From Neolecta irregularis DAH-3 (lineage: Eukaryota; Ascomycota; Neolectomycetes; Neolectales; Neolectaceae), in assembly GCA_001929475.1 (NCBI GenBank), contig LXFE01000138.1, positions 1-56,312 on the forward strand: a stretch of 56,312 bases of DNA, read 5' to 3'. The notes below the pieces were generated by a model. That model searched no databases and had not been told where the DNA came from. It saw only the letters and a list, made by a program, of their open reading frames with translations. The first letter of the stretch is position 1; the number at the start of each line of letters is the position of its first letter. Below, in pieces: positions 45,128-56,312 of the stretch. The position numbers and the translations under genes were made by a program.

Positions 45128-47073
45128 TTAATGGGAGGAACTGATTGATGTTATAATACCTGCGCTGGAATTGCGATTCTTTTTATTTTCTTGATCGAAT
45201 TTCTCCAGAAATCCCCTGCGGTTTTTGAGTTGTCCTTTATGCACCCGGTCGAGTTTTTGCAATGTTTCAAAGTCGCCTTGCCGGATCAGGGTATCTTCTT
45301 CGTCTGTCCAAATTTGCGGATGTCGAGATGGATCTTTAATCAGCCAGCCAATCATCATTTCAGGGTTACCTTGACCCTTCGAAGCTGCTTCTAATATAAC
45401 CAAGGCAGCGTCACTGTTGCCAGATGCGCGAAACAAGGCTTTCACCACATCGATCTCTTCTAGTTGATACTTGTTTGCTTTCATAGCTATCCATGCATCC
45501 TCGGGGAGAGTAGATATGCGACGAGATGACTTTTGACGCTTAGTTCTGCCTGCAACAGTAGGTCTGCCATGTGTAGAACGCTCGCTTGGGCATGAATCTT
45601 TATTTTCTAGGGGTTTCAACTCGTTCCCTTCGACGAATTTGTCACTTTGTTTAAATCGACTCCAAAGATTGTTGACAACTTCGACGAAGGGGGGATCATC
45701 CAAACTTATACCGAGAAGATCTTCGTCATTGAGATTCTCATTTTGATTTTGAGTATCAAGGACACGATCCGGGGTTGATGGAACTTCGGTAATTCCCAAT
45801 TTTTTCTTTTTATGTCGAATCGGGCTGGAGGGTGTTTCAGGGATCCGGGGATTAGCTTGCGAGGGTGATTGTAGATTCTCGTCCCGATCTTCGGTTCCCA
45901 GAAGCCGATCTATCATTTCATCATCCTCGTCTAATGCTATAGATGTTGAACCATTTTGTTCTTGATGTTACCGGACCATCTCTAATAGTAACATACTTGT
46001 CGACAACTTCCTCTTCTTCCTCGGCGGTTCATCTTGCGAACTGGACACAAGCCCCAGTTTGCCTTCGTTCTTACGTTCACTATTATTCGCTGCCCAATCT
46101 ATTTCGGGCGGTAACCTTGGGATTTCGACGTTGTGAGAGTGTCCAGACTTGTGCAATTCACGAGGATGCTGATTTGTTAATAAGAAACTTCTGTAACTAA
46201 TGAACCTTGTTCCTTAACTGCTCCTGCAGCACAGAATTTTCAAGGTACTTGTTACCTTTGTTTTTCGAAATTTCCGAGATCTCCGCTGGTCTAGGCTTGC
46301 TATGATCCTGGGTTCTCATAGAACGAGACGACCTGATAATCGTTGGGGAAGCATCAGCTTCCACGGTCTCTGATAGCTTGTGCTTCTCTAATAAGGGCTT
46401 GAGAGTTTTGACCCAACGAGCTCTCCAGGACTGGGCACTATGGGACGGGAACTATTTATTAATATGAAAAGTGGGCTGGTAATACTTCTTCTGCAATCTC
46501 TTCGAATAACTTCAGCCCCTGGGTTGCATGTGTTGCAGATGTAATACGACTGATCAAAATCTGGTCTTCTTCTTTGGAGAAGGGAATACGAGACTGCTTG
46601 GGGGGGCCGGATATGTTTGCAGGAAGGAAGGTACTGTCAAAGTAAGCCACGGCAGCACATCCTTTTGAGTTACTACTGTGGGTTTTTCACTGTTGATGCC
46701 ATTTCTTCACTTTGGTATGGTTTCATGTCGAGTAATTCTCTGGCCTTGAGACAATCGGTTATCCATTTGTAGCTGGTGTAGTTGTTCAAAAGGTCTGACT
46801 TCTTCAAATGATCGAAGATAGGAATACAGCCGGGAAAGCCGAGGGTATTAACTGTTTTTCCTCCGTTGATCTGCGAAGTCAAAATGTGTGGTGACGCAGG
46901 TTGGATACTTCGATATCAGTTTTGAGATTTTGTCGTCCAAAAACATCCTGGTGCAAGTAAAATACAAGCGGCTGTCCATCAGGGCTGCGAAAAAGTAACG
47001 TTTTCTGGTCGCTTGTCGACGAAAGTGGTTGATTGGTGGGACAGAGTATTGCTGGCTTTGTTTTGGGGGTCAT
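45128..47073 (-). CDS. RAP1: telomere protein Rap1
   Basis: Exons 46909-47073, 46711-46870, 46486-46661, 46206-46451, 45997-46168 and 45128-45936 encode 575 aa; introns are 34-60 nt. BRCT domain (LLFRSPDGQPLVFYLHQDVF, GGKTVNTLGFPGCIPIFDH, SYKWITDCLKARELLDMKPY), then a Myb/SANT domain (RIPFSKEEDQILISRI, KLFEEIAEE, FPSHSAQSWRARWVKTLKPL), a disordered linker with a nuclear signal (PPRKKRKLS), and a C-terminal RCT domain (IWTDEEDTLIRQGDFETLQK, followed by RRGFLEKF). This full order is diagnostic of Rap1, which binds telomeric partners and regulates telomere length and silencing. It lies 76 bp downstream of uL5m on the same strand. Confidence 0.9.
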
Positions 47074-47149
47074 AAAACGGACATGGAGTCGAAAACATCC
47101 AAAGATATCTATTCTATGATATGCCCCATGCAACATTGCCCAATCCTTA

Positions 47150-48014
47150 CTACTTATTTTTTGGTCTCCCAGTAAAGGGCAAACCAAAGCCTGAGCAGAG
47201 TAGCCGTGCTTCCCTATCTGTGGTCGCAGAGGTCTGGATGGTGATATCAAATCCCGTCAATTTTGGAAACATGTCATAGTTGCTTTCAATCTGCGGAAAC
47301 AGAGCAAGAGCTGTCGAAGACAGTCCAAAGGCGATATTTCCCGTGCCGTCTCCAGAAATGAAATTGATTCCTTGCCAATCTTTAACACGGGGCAGGACGA
47401 GTTCTGTTAGAACAGAAAGAAACCTGTACATCTGTGCACCTTTCAACTGCACCAAGGTTGCAATGGGAATGCCTCAGATTTAGCAAGGGACAAGAATCCG
47501 GTTTACCTTCTCTCAAGTTCCAGGGAGCAACACCGGTTTTCGAATTCCGAATTTCGGGTTTGGCGCCAGTTATGCACTGAAAAGCCATCATGGCGCTTAG
47601 TAAAGCAGACTTGTTACTGATGGCTTCTTTTACCATTGCGTGTAAAACAATGCCTTCAAGCTTTGGGATATTTCGATGGTTCCGCGGATCTGAGAGAGGT
47701 CGCAGGGTCCTTCTGCCTTTGGGTATTCTTGGAGGACGGTTTTTATGGTAGGGCGAGGTGCCGTCCCATTCCTGCAGTTTGTTTAATCTCGGTGCAGGTT
47801 CCTGTCCCGGTGGGTAATGGAAATAGGTCAAAGCAAGTATGTCCGAAGCCAGCGTATCGTTATAATGCTCCTTCATGCGACACTGGGAAATCGGACCCGG
47901 TCGATATTCCGGAGACATGGGATGTGAAGTTGGGAGTGGAACATTCTTGCCCAGATGCGCCTTTGTGATCTTCTTTGTGTGAAACGCTCTGCGGAAACAG
48001 AATGGCAATGTCAT
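47150..48014 (-). CDS. MRPL7: mitochondrial large-subunit ribosomal protein uL5m
   Basis: Exons 47507-48014 and 47150-47472 encode 276 aa; the 34-nt intron restores VAPWNLREGIPIATLVQLKG. Basic presequence (MTLPFCFRRAFHTKKITK). Family blocks: LEGIVLHAMVKEAISNKSAL, FQCITGAKPEIRNSKTGV, MYRFLSVLTELVLPRVKDW, GLSSTALALFPQIESNYDMF, GFDITIQTSATTDREARLL, and SGFGLPF-type ending. Central-protuberance component of the mitoribosome. It is divergent from the USP gene with 95 bp between starts, containing CACGTG. Confidence 0.9.
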
Positions 48015-48071
48015 TGGGACAAACTGTGGCTCTTGACCAAACGTTTATTTTCTCTAGAATTTCCTTGTGCG

Positions 48072-48077
48072 CACGTG
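48072..48077. promoter_or_regulatory. CACGTG E-box in shared uL5m / USP promoter
   Basis: Palindromic CACGTG followed by ATT, central in the 95-bp divergent promoter. Same core-plus-A context as at 12680, 19018 and 26116. Binding by a Cbf1-like factor is inference. Confidence 0.4.
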
Positions 48078-48109
48078 ATTAATCGCAAAACTCATTAATA
48101 GCCTTGCGC

Positions 48110-49259
48110 ATGAAATTCAAGCGCCTCCGGAAAACATCGCCCCGACAGCCGCAACTAGAAAACGAGGCAGATGTGCAGGTTAGGTTCTGTAGGATGTGCG
48201 TTTTAATGGCGGCTCCAGATAAACCGGATTGTTGCAGACATCGAGCAGCTGGGTCTGTTGATTGCCAGAGACAATGTTGCGCAGGTGTTCTACGGACCGT
48301 ATGCGTCCCGCGATTCCGAGAAAGCAAAAGAACTTTTGATGATGCTCCGATATGCAGAAGATGGGCGAATTGAGGAAATCTGTCCGTCGATAGGCATGAG
48401 AGGTGCCCAGAACATCAGATCGTCCTGTTATCTGAATTCGCTGTTGTTCGTTATGTTTGCCCATACCGATGTGTTTGAACCAATCCTCTACAAAAGGTTT
48501 GAGGACTCTGTTGCTCATCAAAATATGTGTGCGGGATTGAGACTATGGGTTAATATGCTCCGTACTGGTAAATTGATCACTTGTGATATTACCGACCAAG
48601 TTCGTGCCAAACTCTCCATCGCCTGCGAATGGGACAGTTTCGACAAGAACTCGGAAGAAGATGTATCAGAGGCATTCATGAGGATCACCGAGGCTCTGCA
48701 TATGCCTTTGCTCACTTTTCTGGTCGATTATGCTCACGAGGGCCTTGAAATACCCAATCAAGATCACAAATTCGAACAAGGCCGTCTTTTAAATGTAATA
48801 GTTCCGTTGGGAGAGGCGAAAATTTCTCTCCAAGAGGCCATCAATTCTACTTTTGGTGACACTATAGCCATGAACCGCGGTGGAAGCGTCAATGCTCTCA
48901 AATTGACTACGATTTATGCTTCCCCTACAGATGGCGACACTATGTCAAGCTTTTTGCCAAAACATCCAGTGATAGGAATGCAACTTCAAGATTATACTCG
49001 AAAACGCGCCGTCATCATACCGGAAGCACTGCCGCATTCAATAATCCTGGTCGACGATGCGAGCAGATCAAAATTTCTGAGACTTCGCAGCGTAATACAT
49101 CATCGCGGGGGATATGATTGGGGACATTACTTTTCTTACTCGGTTGACGATGATTGTCAGTGGTGGAAATTTGACGATTTGCTAGAAGATGGATACAAGG
49201 TATCGGCTATCGACACCAAAGACTTTCTTGAGAGCGAAATGACGTACGCCTTTACTTAG
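48110..49259 (+). CDS. USP-type ubiquitin hydrolase, fungal divergent family
   Basis: Exons 48110-48188 and 48238-49259 encode 366 aa; the 49-nt intron gives VQVRFYIEQLGLLIARDNVA. The Cys box is IRSSCYLNSLLFVMFAHTDV (active Cys within SSCYLNS, in place of the usual NTCYMNS) and the His box is GGYDWGHYFSYSVDDD followed by WWKFDD. Only the catalytic core is present: no zinc-finger, UBL or insertion domains. This is a compact deubiquitinase; substrate unknown. It converges on RBG2 (97 bp between stops). Confidence 0.8.
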
Positions 49260-49356
49260 TTCCCTCTAAGACTTAGTTATATGATCTTTTATGAACTGTA
49301 TGAGTAAACTGGTGTTTGGGACAGGTAAATGGAAACGCTATATAATTTTGTACAAT

Positions 49357-50875
49357 TCATTTCGTAATAATGGATATTACATCCTCATCTGCGACCGGGA
49401 AGTTTAACCCCACTTGGCATTAGTAAGATTTGGTCATGGTTGTAAATACCTCTCTGTGGTTGATGCTTTGCACTTCGTCCCCACACATAACATGTCTTGA
49501 AGTTTTCAGCGATATTCCGATGAATTGCATGACACTTTCTCATAAGAAAAAGGACCAAAGTTTTTATTACCACATCCTCGACGGTGCTATTATCTCTTAC
49601 AATCAAAGCTTCCTTAAAGTCAGGATACTGACCACGCCTTTGAGTCAGTCAGGAGGTAAGCACAATTCACTTTTTGGTGTATATCCTCAATAAACCGAGT
49701 TCATCCCATATGCGATCGAGGAGGTAATCAAGATTTAGACTCCATTCGCAACTAATGACGACGGTATTTGGTTCTCTTGCCAACCTATCGACTTCTTCTA
49801 GACTGATACAGTCTATCTTGTTGTAGACATAAAGACTAGGCGTTAGAACAAGCCAAAATTACTCAATACCATTTTATATATTTTCGATGTGATTCGAGGA
49901 TTACATCCACGAAATCATCTACTGCAGGTCAAAGGATAACCTTTGAGGAAGAAGCACGCGTTACGTCCTCTCGAATGAGCACGTTGGCATTGTGTATCTG
50001 ATATTCCCTTAGAATACCCTGAACAGTCCTTTCGTCGATGTGCGTAAGTTTACAAGTCGCATTAAAAGTAATTCCCCCACCGGTTTTGATCTGGAGCGTT
50101 AGATCAACTAGAGTAAGACATACCTTGAAACTTATGTTGGGTTTTGATTTATTTAATCTGATGCCAACAGATTGGAGTTCTTTCTACTCTAAGAATTGAC
50201 TTGAGTGACTGTACCTCTAGCAGCCGTCTCTGATCACGACTCTTTGCGCAATCTAATACAATTAAAATCAGATCGGCTGTCTTTGCAGCTGCTATCACTT
50301 GTCGTCCTCGTCCCTTGCCTTGCAAATCAGATGTGGGGGTATGACTGAGATACCTTCAGAAGCACCTTGAATGATTCCGGGCAAATCCAGAGCCTGAATC
50401 TCAGCCCCATCATACTCAATTACGCCTAATGTATCAGTTACTTATCCGGCCAAGAGTACCTGGAATTGCGGTGAGAGTGGTGAATTCGTATGAAGCCACT
50501 TCTGATTTTGTTTTCGTGAGCTGAAATATTTCAGAGTCTGCAGAAAAGGACAAGGTACTTTTGACAATAATGTCGATTTCCCTACAGACCTTTTTGGTAA
50601 AAAATATCGTCCAGTTCAAAGTCTTACGGAAACCCAATAAACGCAACACGAGCATCTAAAAATTAATGTACAAAATGGATTTACAGACCCCCGGACATCC
50701 GTACATAGAAGCCTTCTCCTGGTGATTTCCCACTGCCGGCAGCAGGCTCGAGTAACTGGGCTCGATATCTCGCGAGTTTTGCTTTCAGCAAGCCCAAATG
50801 ATATTCAGTAGCCTTATTTTTCTGTGTCCTCGCCATTTCAATTTCAATCTCTTTAATCTTTTCCGTGATTCCCAT
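49357..50875 (-). CDS. RBG2: developmentally regulated GTP-binding protein, DRG2/Rbg2
   Basis: Translation-associated GTPase that works with a DFRP partner (Gir2 in yeast). At least ten introns, mostly 32-40 nt. The N-terminus [20 protein letters not shown], then [20 protein letters not shown], is diagnostic of DRG2. The GTPase part: [10 protein letters not shown] then [10 protein letters not shown] (P-loop, split by an intron), [23 protein letters not shown] (G3), [15 protein letters not shown] (NKID). The C-terminal TGS part: [60 protein letters not shown] and CHAIHR point to DRG2 rather than DRG1. Divergent from CWC2 by 109 bp. Confidence 0.92.
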
Positions 50876-50895
50876 TTTTTGTTCTTACAAGTGAA

Positions 50896-50939
50896 TCGTA
50901 AACCAGAGAGATTTCGTTTGATGATCTCGTAAACCAGAG
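50896..50939. repeat. 13-bp direct repeat in RBG2 / CWC2 promoter
   Basis: TCGTAAACCAGAG occurs at 50896-50908 and again at 50927-50939, each followed by A/T then GAT, 31 bp apart in the 109-bp divergent promoter. Could be a pair of factor-binding sites or a local duplication. Confidence 0.5.
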
Positions 50940-50984
50940 TGATCGAAAACTCGGGGTGATCTCGACCGCATCGCCATAACCTCC

Positions 50985-52197
50985 ATGTCTACTCTAGATC
51001 CTGAGCTCCAGTCACAAGACAACGAAGGACCCCAAGATCAAACGATATCGGTTCCTATACAGAAAAAGCGGAAAAGAAAACCAGCTAGGAAGCAAGTGGA
51101 ATCTCGAAAATATGGCCACGAGGTATAATCTGTGTTGGCCATTGCTAATGTTCAGCATGTTCCTGTTGCCGGCACAGTATGGAACATTTGGTAAGCTTTC
51201 TATTTGTAGTATCTAAGAACTAGGTATGGTCGATGGAGTGGAGGAGATCGGGATGATGAGTATATGAATCAGAACCACAGTGATACACGATGTGATATAG
51301 CCAAAGACTCGGGCTGGACGAGAGCAGATAAAATAGTAGGAAGCTACTTTTGCCTGTTTTTCGCCCGGGGAAATTGTCCGCAAGGGTATACATTTTGCAA
51401 ACGGCGTTGACATGCAGACATGAATGTAATTATTTACACAGACTGCCTACGGTGCATGATATATTCAACCCGAACGTGGATTGTTTTGGGCGAGAAAAGC
51501 ATTCTGATTATCGCGATGATATGGGCGGCGTAGGAAGTTTTATGAGACAAAATACTACTCTCTATGTGGGTCGCATAAATGTAAGCGACGACATTGAGGA
51601 GATTGTTTCGCGTCATTTTGCTGAATGGGGTGAAGTTGAGAGAAGTATATTTTGGATTGGGACGAGTGCTGATAAAAAGTTCGTGTATTAAATTCTCGAG
51701 GAATTGCGTTCGTCACGTATGCTCTTGAGAGCAATGCTCAGTTTGCCAAGGAAGCCATGGCACATCAGTCGCTTGATCATAACGAGATTTTGAATGTCAG
51801 ATGGGCTTCGCATGATCCGAATCCATTGACTGTTGCTCGAGATAAACGGCGGGTAGAAGAACAAGCAGCCGAAGCAATCCGGAAGGCTCTTCCCGCTGAA
51901 TTTGTCGCAGAGATCGAGGGAAGAGATCCTGAACTAGCCAAAAGAAGACGGATTGAAGGAAGTTTTGGGTTGCCTGGGTATGAAGCGCCAGATGATATCT
52001 GGTATGCCCGTGGGCAGGGCGCAATCAATCCTGCTGTCAGGACAAAGGAACTAGAAGGACCAAGATTGGTTATAGAGGAGAGTGACAACCGGGAGCAAGG
52101 CCTCTTGCCTGCATCGACTCTAAAGTTCTTATCTTCGCTGAAGAGCAGTTACGGCATGGGCAGTTTAGTCGCATACCAAAGTGACGAAAGCGAATAA
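50985..52197 (+). CDS. CWC2: pre-mRNA splicing factor Cwc2
   Basis: NineTeen-complex protein that contacts U6 snRNA and the pre-mRNA in the active spliceosome. Exons 50985-51122, 51156-51190, 51224-51385, 51418-51644 and 51680-52197 encode 359 aa; introns are 32-35 nt. Order: basic N-terminus (IQKKRKRKPARKQ), VAGTVWNIWYGRWSGGDRDD, CCCH zinc finger CLFFARGNCPQGHECNYLH (complete only after the 51386-51417 intron is removed), then FNPNVDCFGREKHSDYRDDM, the RRM (TTLYVGRINV, GIAFVTYALESNAQFAKEAM), and DPNPLTVARDKRR. Residue order and length match the family. Converges on GCN2 with 20 bp between stops. Confidence 0.94.
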
Positions 52198-52217
52198 TAA
52201 TATAAACATCCTTCCAC

Positions 52218-55200
52218 TCACTCAAATTCATACAAGACCGGTTTAGAAATACTTTTCGAGCTCACTAGCCAAGCTCTTTTACACGTTCTGCAAGCATCAT
52301 GCAACTCTTGCCATAAATTACTCAAGACCATTCTATCGTGAATGTCTACTGAATCACAAACTAGACTGAGCATAAGGAGTCAAGAGACGATACTTTTTCG
52401 AAATAAATCATCTTGATTCAAGCGGACTGCAAGCAACTTGTAAAGTACCTGTAGACCTAGCTCAGCCACGAAAACAGGACATTTCGGATCCGAGATATCA
52501 TCAAGTACATTCTGCACTGCTTCTTGTGCTGTATGTTAGCGCATAACCAGAAACCGGCACCTTTAACAATAACAATTTGTTTCTGCGCGAGTTTTTGTTT
52601 CCTGTGACTTGATCTGCCATTGATCAACTGGACGTTCCCTCTGTGTTTCACAAGGCTCTGTTTAGGGATATAGTTGTCTGAAAGGATATCCGATCTACAA
52701 AAAGCTGGATTATCGCGTCTAGACCGATCGCCGAGTTCTTCGAGAAAGTATGACGACAATTCTTTTATTCCAACGACTTCCTCTTCTTTAGATTGGATGT
52801 TTCGAATTTTCACGACGGGGTTATTGTGCCGGTAAATTACTATCCATTCGATTCCCTCGTGGCGGAATTGATTCACCACTTCTTCAGTCAGCATTTCAAT
52901 AGACCGGAAATCCGCTCTAATATTATTTCGCCACAAGGTTGCAAGGAGTTCCATGTGGTCTTTTCGGACGTCTTGGTCAAACGTCACTATTATCACGTCA
53001 CACTGCCGAGTCAATAGGCGATATTTCGCACGCATACACGACTTGCTCTCCATCCATGGTCCCACGGTTTCCGTTTTCCACTTTTAACAGAGTTTTCGTA
53101 AATCATCATTGCTGTTTTTAGTTTATCGAGGGCAAGGCTGAAGCCAACTACCCGACCCGCCGGTTGTGCCGTCAAGGGCCGATACCGCTCGACGAGATGG
53201 TTGTACCTTGTAATTAGCAGTCAGGGCAGGGAAACTACCGGCCTCCGGAAGCCAATATTTCCTTCCGCTTTGTATCGAGAATAGCCTGGAATATAATCCC
53301 GCCTGAATACGCCATCGCATTATTCGCGTACAACGGCTGAAAAACGACATTTCGCACCAAGCCCATGACCCGTAAATTGTCCAACACAGTTTTCAAATGA
53401 AGCAGCGCTCGTTCAACGTTTGGCAGCGCGGCAAGGAGTTTGGAGTTGTTCGTTTCAAAATCGTTTCCTGCGGTTATTCAGGAAACACGAAAAATCATAC
53501 CCCATGCACTGAATTGCTCTAAATTGTCGATGGAGGTGTTTGATAGTCCCAAATCAAGGCGTAATCGCGATTTCGAAACATTTGTTAAACTAGATAAACT
53601 CAAAATCTCACACACTCGACTTCTTTTGTCTTGGGGTATATCACAATAATCGAGAACAGCGCTAATTATATCCATATGGTTTATGCGATAGTATATAGAG
53701 AGACCATCTAAACACGGCACTCCGTCCAAAATCTCATCCAGGACTTTTAAAACTTCAGTTTCGTGAAAGTGGTCGTGGGTGTTTTCGAGGGAGATGATAT
53801 CAAAGTCGCATTCGATGAAACAAGAGGGCTTCATTCCATCCTGGTGATCACGGAATACATGTCCAAAAGTGAATAATTTACCCTGTGGGTTACGCGAGCG
53901 GCTTATTCGACGAGCAAGGGTATAACTCAGGTCGAAAGCAAGCTGCAGATGGGTGCCAGAGGTATCTAGGAGATCGACGACTTGAGAATAAATTTCAGAG
54001 CGGGGGAGTAACACCCAATTGTCACGATCAACCTCGACCGCCCCATGACGTGCGAAAACAAGAGATAATTCGGTGCGAAGACACGACATGATTAGGGATT
54101 CTTTGGTATCGTACAATACCTACGTCAGCCACACCGTATAGAGGAGATACAGGTAATTGATCTGATTCAAGGTCGTACGCAAGATTTTTATACCGATCGA
54201 TTTTTTGACTACTGAAAAGGGTGCTCATCAATGAATCGAAATAGGGGGTGTTGGGGGTTGCTTTTGTTAAACCTGGGGGAAAAAAGAGATACTGAGTGTT
54301 CGCAGCGCTTCTTGAAGGTACTCTTGTTCGACTTTTTTGGGAAGAAGATCGGATTGGAGTAGTTGGAGCGCACTCGGTCTATCTGCGGGCAAATGCTGCA
54401 ACAACCACTGAATAACACGGTATTCGTTCTTTGTCTTTTCAAACGCACTTGGAAAGGCAAGGGTAGATCGTAAATCAAGCAAGACTTGCAGTCGTTCCAT
54501 TCTAGTTGAAAATGGATACATCATTTCGAAAAAGATTATTCCAACTGAATATAAATCGACTGCTGTAAGTATTAAACGGGAGCAAACATGCCTTTTGAAG
54601 TATATGTAAATCCTTGATACAATTCCGGCGCAATATATAAAAAGGTTCCCAATCCTAAAGTTTGCGGAGCGGTAGGAAAAGGGGATACCAGTAGTCATAT
54701 CCTCGTCGCCCTCGATTACATCTCGATCCAAAGGTTCTCCAAATCCGGTAATCGCAAGTCCGAAATCCCCAATTTTGATATTGCCGTCGTTATCTAGAAA
54801 GATATTCAACGGTTTTAAATCTGATGTTAAAATGGAAGAAGAAAGGCGACCTCTGTGGATGACGTTTTGGCCGTGGATGTGGACTAGCGCTTCGAGAATT
54901 TGGCCAAGATAGCGCCATCGATCATTTACGTCCAGCCCAATGTCAATTAAATCGGAAAGAGTTTTTTTAGACTAGAGTTGGATGGGAACGATGGAGGATA
55001 TACGTAATAGTCCATTTGTAGATATAATGTTCCCATGGGAGAGTAAGAATTGGTGTCTTGAAATATTATAGACAGATCGTCGACCGCAGAGATAAAATCT
55101 GGGTTGTAATCAGGGGAAGGCGATGCACTACGCAGAGCACGATCGTCGACCTCTGCAGGCGCCTCGAGATCCAGAGCGTCATCTGCGGTGGGCGATACAG

Positions 55201-56312
55201 TACGATCCAGAGCATCGTCGGCGGTAGGCGCCTCGAGATCCTCTTCAAGCCAGGTCGTATAGTACCGAACGACAAACTAGCGTCAGCCGAGAAGAGAGAA
55301 ACCCACTTGATGATGCAGCTTGGACAAGGTAGTAACTTCTCTTAAAATGCGGCTGCGATCTCTGAAATCACGACCTAGTTTAATTTTTTTGATTGCATAG
55401 ATTCGATGGTCTAGTTTATTTCTCGCGGTGACGACTTTTGCAAAGCCGCCCTTTCCGATGAAGCCGAGTTCTTCAAAGTCAGTTTTGTAGCGGGAGATGT
55501 AGTTTGATTGTTTGGCGGGGGATGGGATAGAAAAGTCGGATGGGATAGAAAAGTCCTGTGGGGTGGTAAAGAATTTCAAGGAGAGGGTGTCGAGAGCGCC
55601 GAGACGTTTTTTGGGGGAGGGATCAAAGACTGCGGACAAGAATTCCGTGATGTCTGGGGGTAATTGTACTAGTATTAGTAGCGGAGGGCCGGATGCTACC
55701 TGATTGGTAAAAGTCATTAAAAGAGGGGTGTTTTTTGAAGATTTTCAAGCCCCAGACCATTGATATAAAGACGGCACCAATGGCCCAGATGTCTGATTTG
55801 CGAGAGAGTTTTGGATCTGGGGGCGGCCAAAGCAGGTCTTTTGGAACAAAGCGGTCGAGATGGATGGCGATTTCGTCTAGTATGTGTGGAAAGGCGACGT
55901 CTGACAATTTTGGCGAGGAGTGAAAGAGGAGGATATTTCGGGGGTGGATGCAGCGGTGGGTGCAGCCGAGCTGGTGGAGGGAGTCTAGGCCCTTGAGCAG
56001 AGCCTGGGTCCACTGGCGGGCGAGGGCGATGTCGAGGGCGGGGACTGTTTGCAGGAGGTCTGCGAGGGAGCCCTGGGGGGCCCAGTCTTGGACGATCTGC
56101 AGCTTCCACGCATTTTCTGGCGATTTGGAGACCTTGTAGGCGTGGAGGGGGACGATGTGCGGGGACGGGGGCAGGGAGGTGAGGATCTGGAGGAGGTGTT
56201 CGAGGGACTGCAGGAGCTTGTTGCCGTCTGGGGAGAGGGCGAAGGGGTGGGCGAAGCAGTATTCCTTGGCCAGGAGGGGGGGGAGGGCCGAGGGGTGGGG
56301 GGCGGCGAGGCT
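52218..56312 (-). CDS. GCN2: eIF2-alpha kinase Gcn2, 5' end beyond the window
   Basis: Amino-acid-starvation kinase that phosphorylates eIF2-alpha when uncharged tRNA accumulates. The RWD domain is off the right edge. Visible, N to C: a pseudokinase (GCTHRCIHPRNILLF with the HRD Asp lost; KSDIWAIGAVFISMV), the active kinase (IGKGGFAKVV, YAIKKIKL, RYYTTWLEED, an acidic repeat-containing insert, VIHRDLKPLNIFL split by an intron, KIGDFGLAI, VDLYSVGIIFFEM), a HisRS-like domain (LLPRSEIYSQVVDLL, FDLSYTLARRISR, NNAMAYSGGIIFQAIL, GGRYNHLVERYRPL after splicing), an anticodon-binding-like part and a C-terminal dimer/ribosome domain ending LVSSKSISKPVLYEFE. The most 3' junctions are inferred. The 55.7-56.3 kb part is GC-rich. 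Confidence 0.93.

Overview
This window is nuclear DNA from a fungus, most probably an ascomycete. Nearly every gene is broken by very short spliceosomal introns. Most that I could place are 28-45 nt, with GT donors, CTGAC/CTAAC-like branch sites and AG acceptors. I joined exons by hand so that conserved protein motifs became continuous. CTG must be read as leucine (for example in the adenylosuccinate synthetase P-loop), which excludes the CUG-Ser yeasts. Intron size and gene content (Dbf4/Dfp1, Swf1, LAMTOR2, a BRCT-Myb-RCT Rap1, the fungal mS35/EMR family) suggest an early-diverging ascomycete such as Taphrinomycotina, but that placement is inference.

Layout: 1-4.3 kb holds one or two disordered RS/PQ-rich proteins. 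4.6-5.6 kb is a 966-bp element with long imperfect terminal inverted repeats. 5.9-12.7 kb is a housekeeping block: mitochondrial uL10m, CHO2, ADE12 and a BAR-like protein. 12.7-15.3 kb is gene-poor, with a tandem repeat and a decayed amino-acid permease fragment. 15.3-24.1 kb holds an F-box/LRR-like gene, COX15, SCO1, RNase III and SWF1. 24.5-30.5 kb holds a hydroxyacid-oxoacid transhydrogenase, NAA50, LSB5, an mS35-like protein and LAMTOR2; the start of this block is GC-rich. 31-38.4 kb holds two-domain glyoxalase I, a vigilin/Scp160 KH protein and Dbf4/Dfp1. 38.6-45.1 kb holds NPY1, a 51-nt-arm foldback element, two F-box-like genes and a BTB gene. 45.1-56.3 kb holds RAP1, uL5m, a USP-type deubiquitinase, DRG2/RBG2, CWC2 and the 5'-truncated GCN2.

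Functional links: COX15 (haem A synthesis) and SCO1 (copper delivery to Cox2) both serve cytochrome c oxidase. uL10m, uL5m and the mS35-like protein belong to the mitoribosome. LAMTOR2 and GCN2 both report amino-acid status. RAP1, DBF4 and CWC2 act at telomeres, replication origins and the spliceosome. Three F-box-like genes, one BTB gene and one USP protease suggest an enlarged ubiquitin-ligase adaptor set. Many neighbours are divergent pairs sharing about 95-320 bp of promoter: CHO2/ADE12, NAA50/LSB5, SCP160/DBF4, uL5m/USP, RBG2/CWC2 and F-box/COX15.

Two introns appear to be GC-AG with GCAT donors (CHO2, SCO1). Two conserved genes (ADE12, SCO1) each have one exon junction that no canonical splice explains. 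I found no rRNA or convincing tRNA gene, no CRISPR array and no bacterial-type operon. The most unusual signals are the two inverted-repeat elements, the F-box-like protein with a Cys-rich tail, and the splice-site anomalies.
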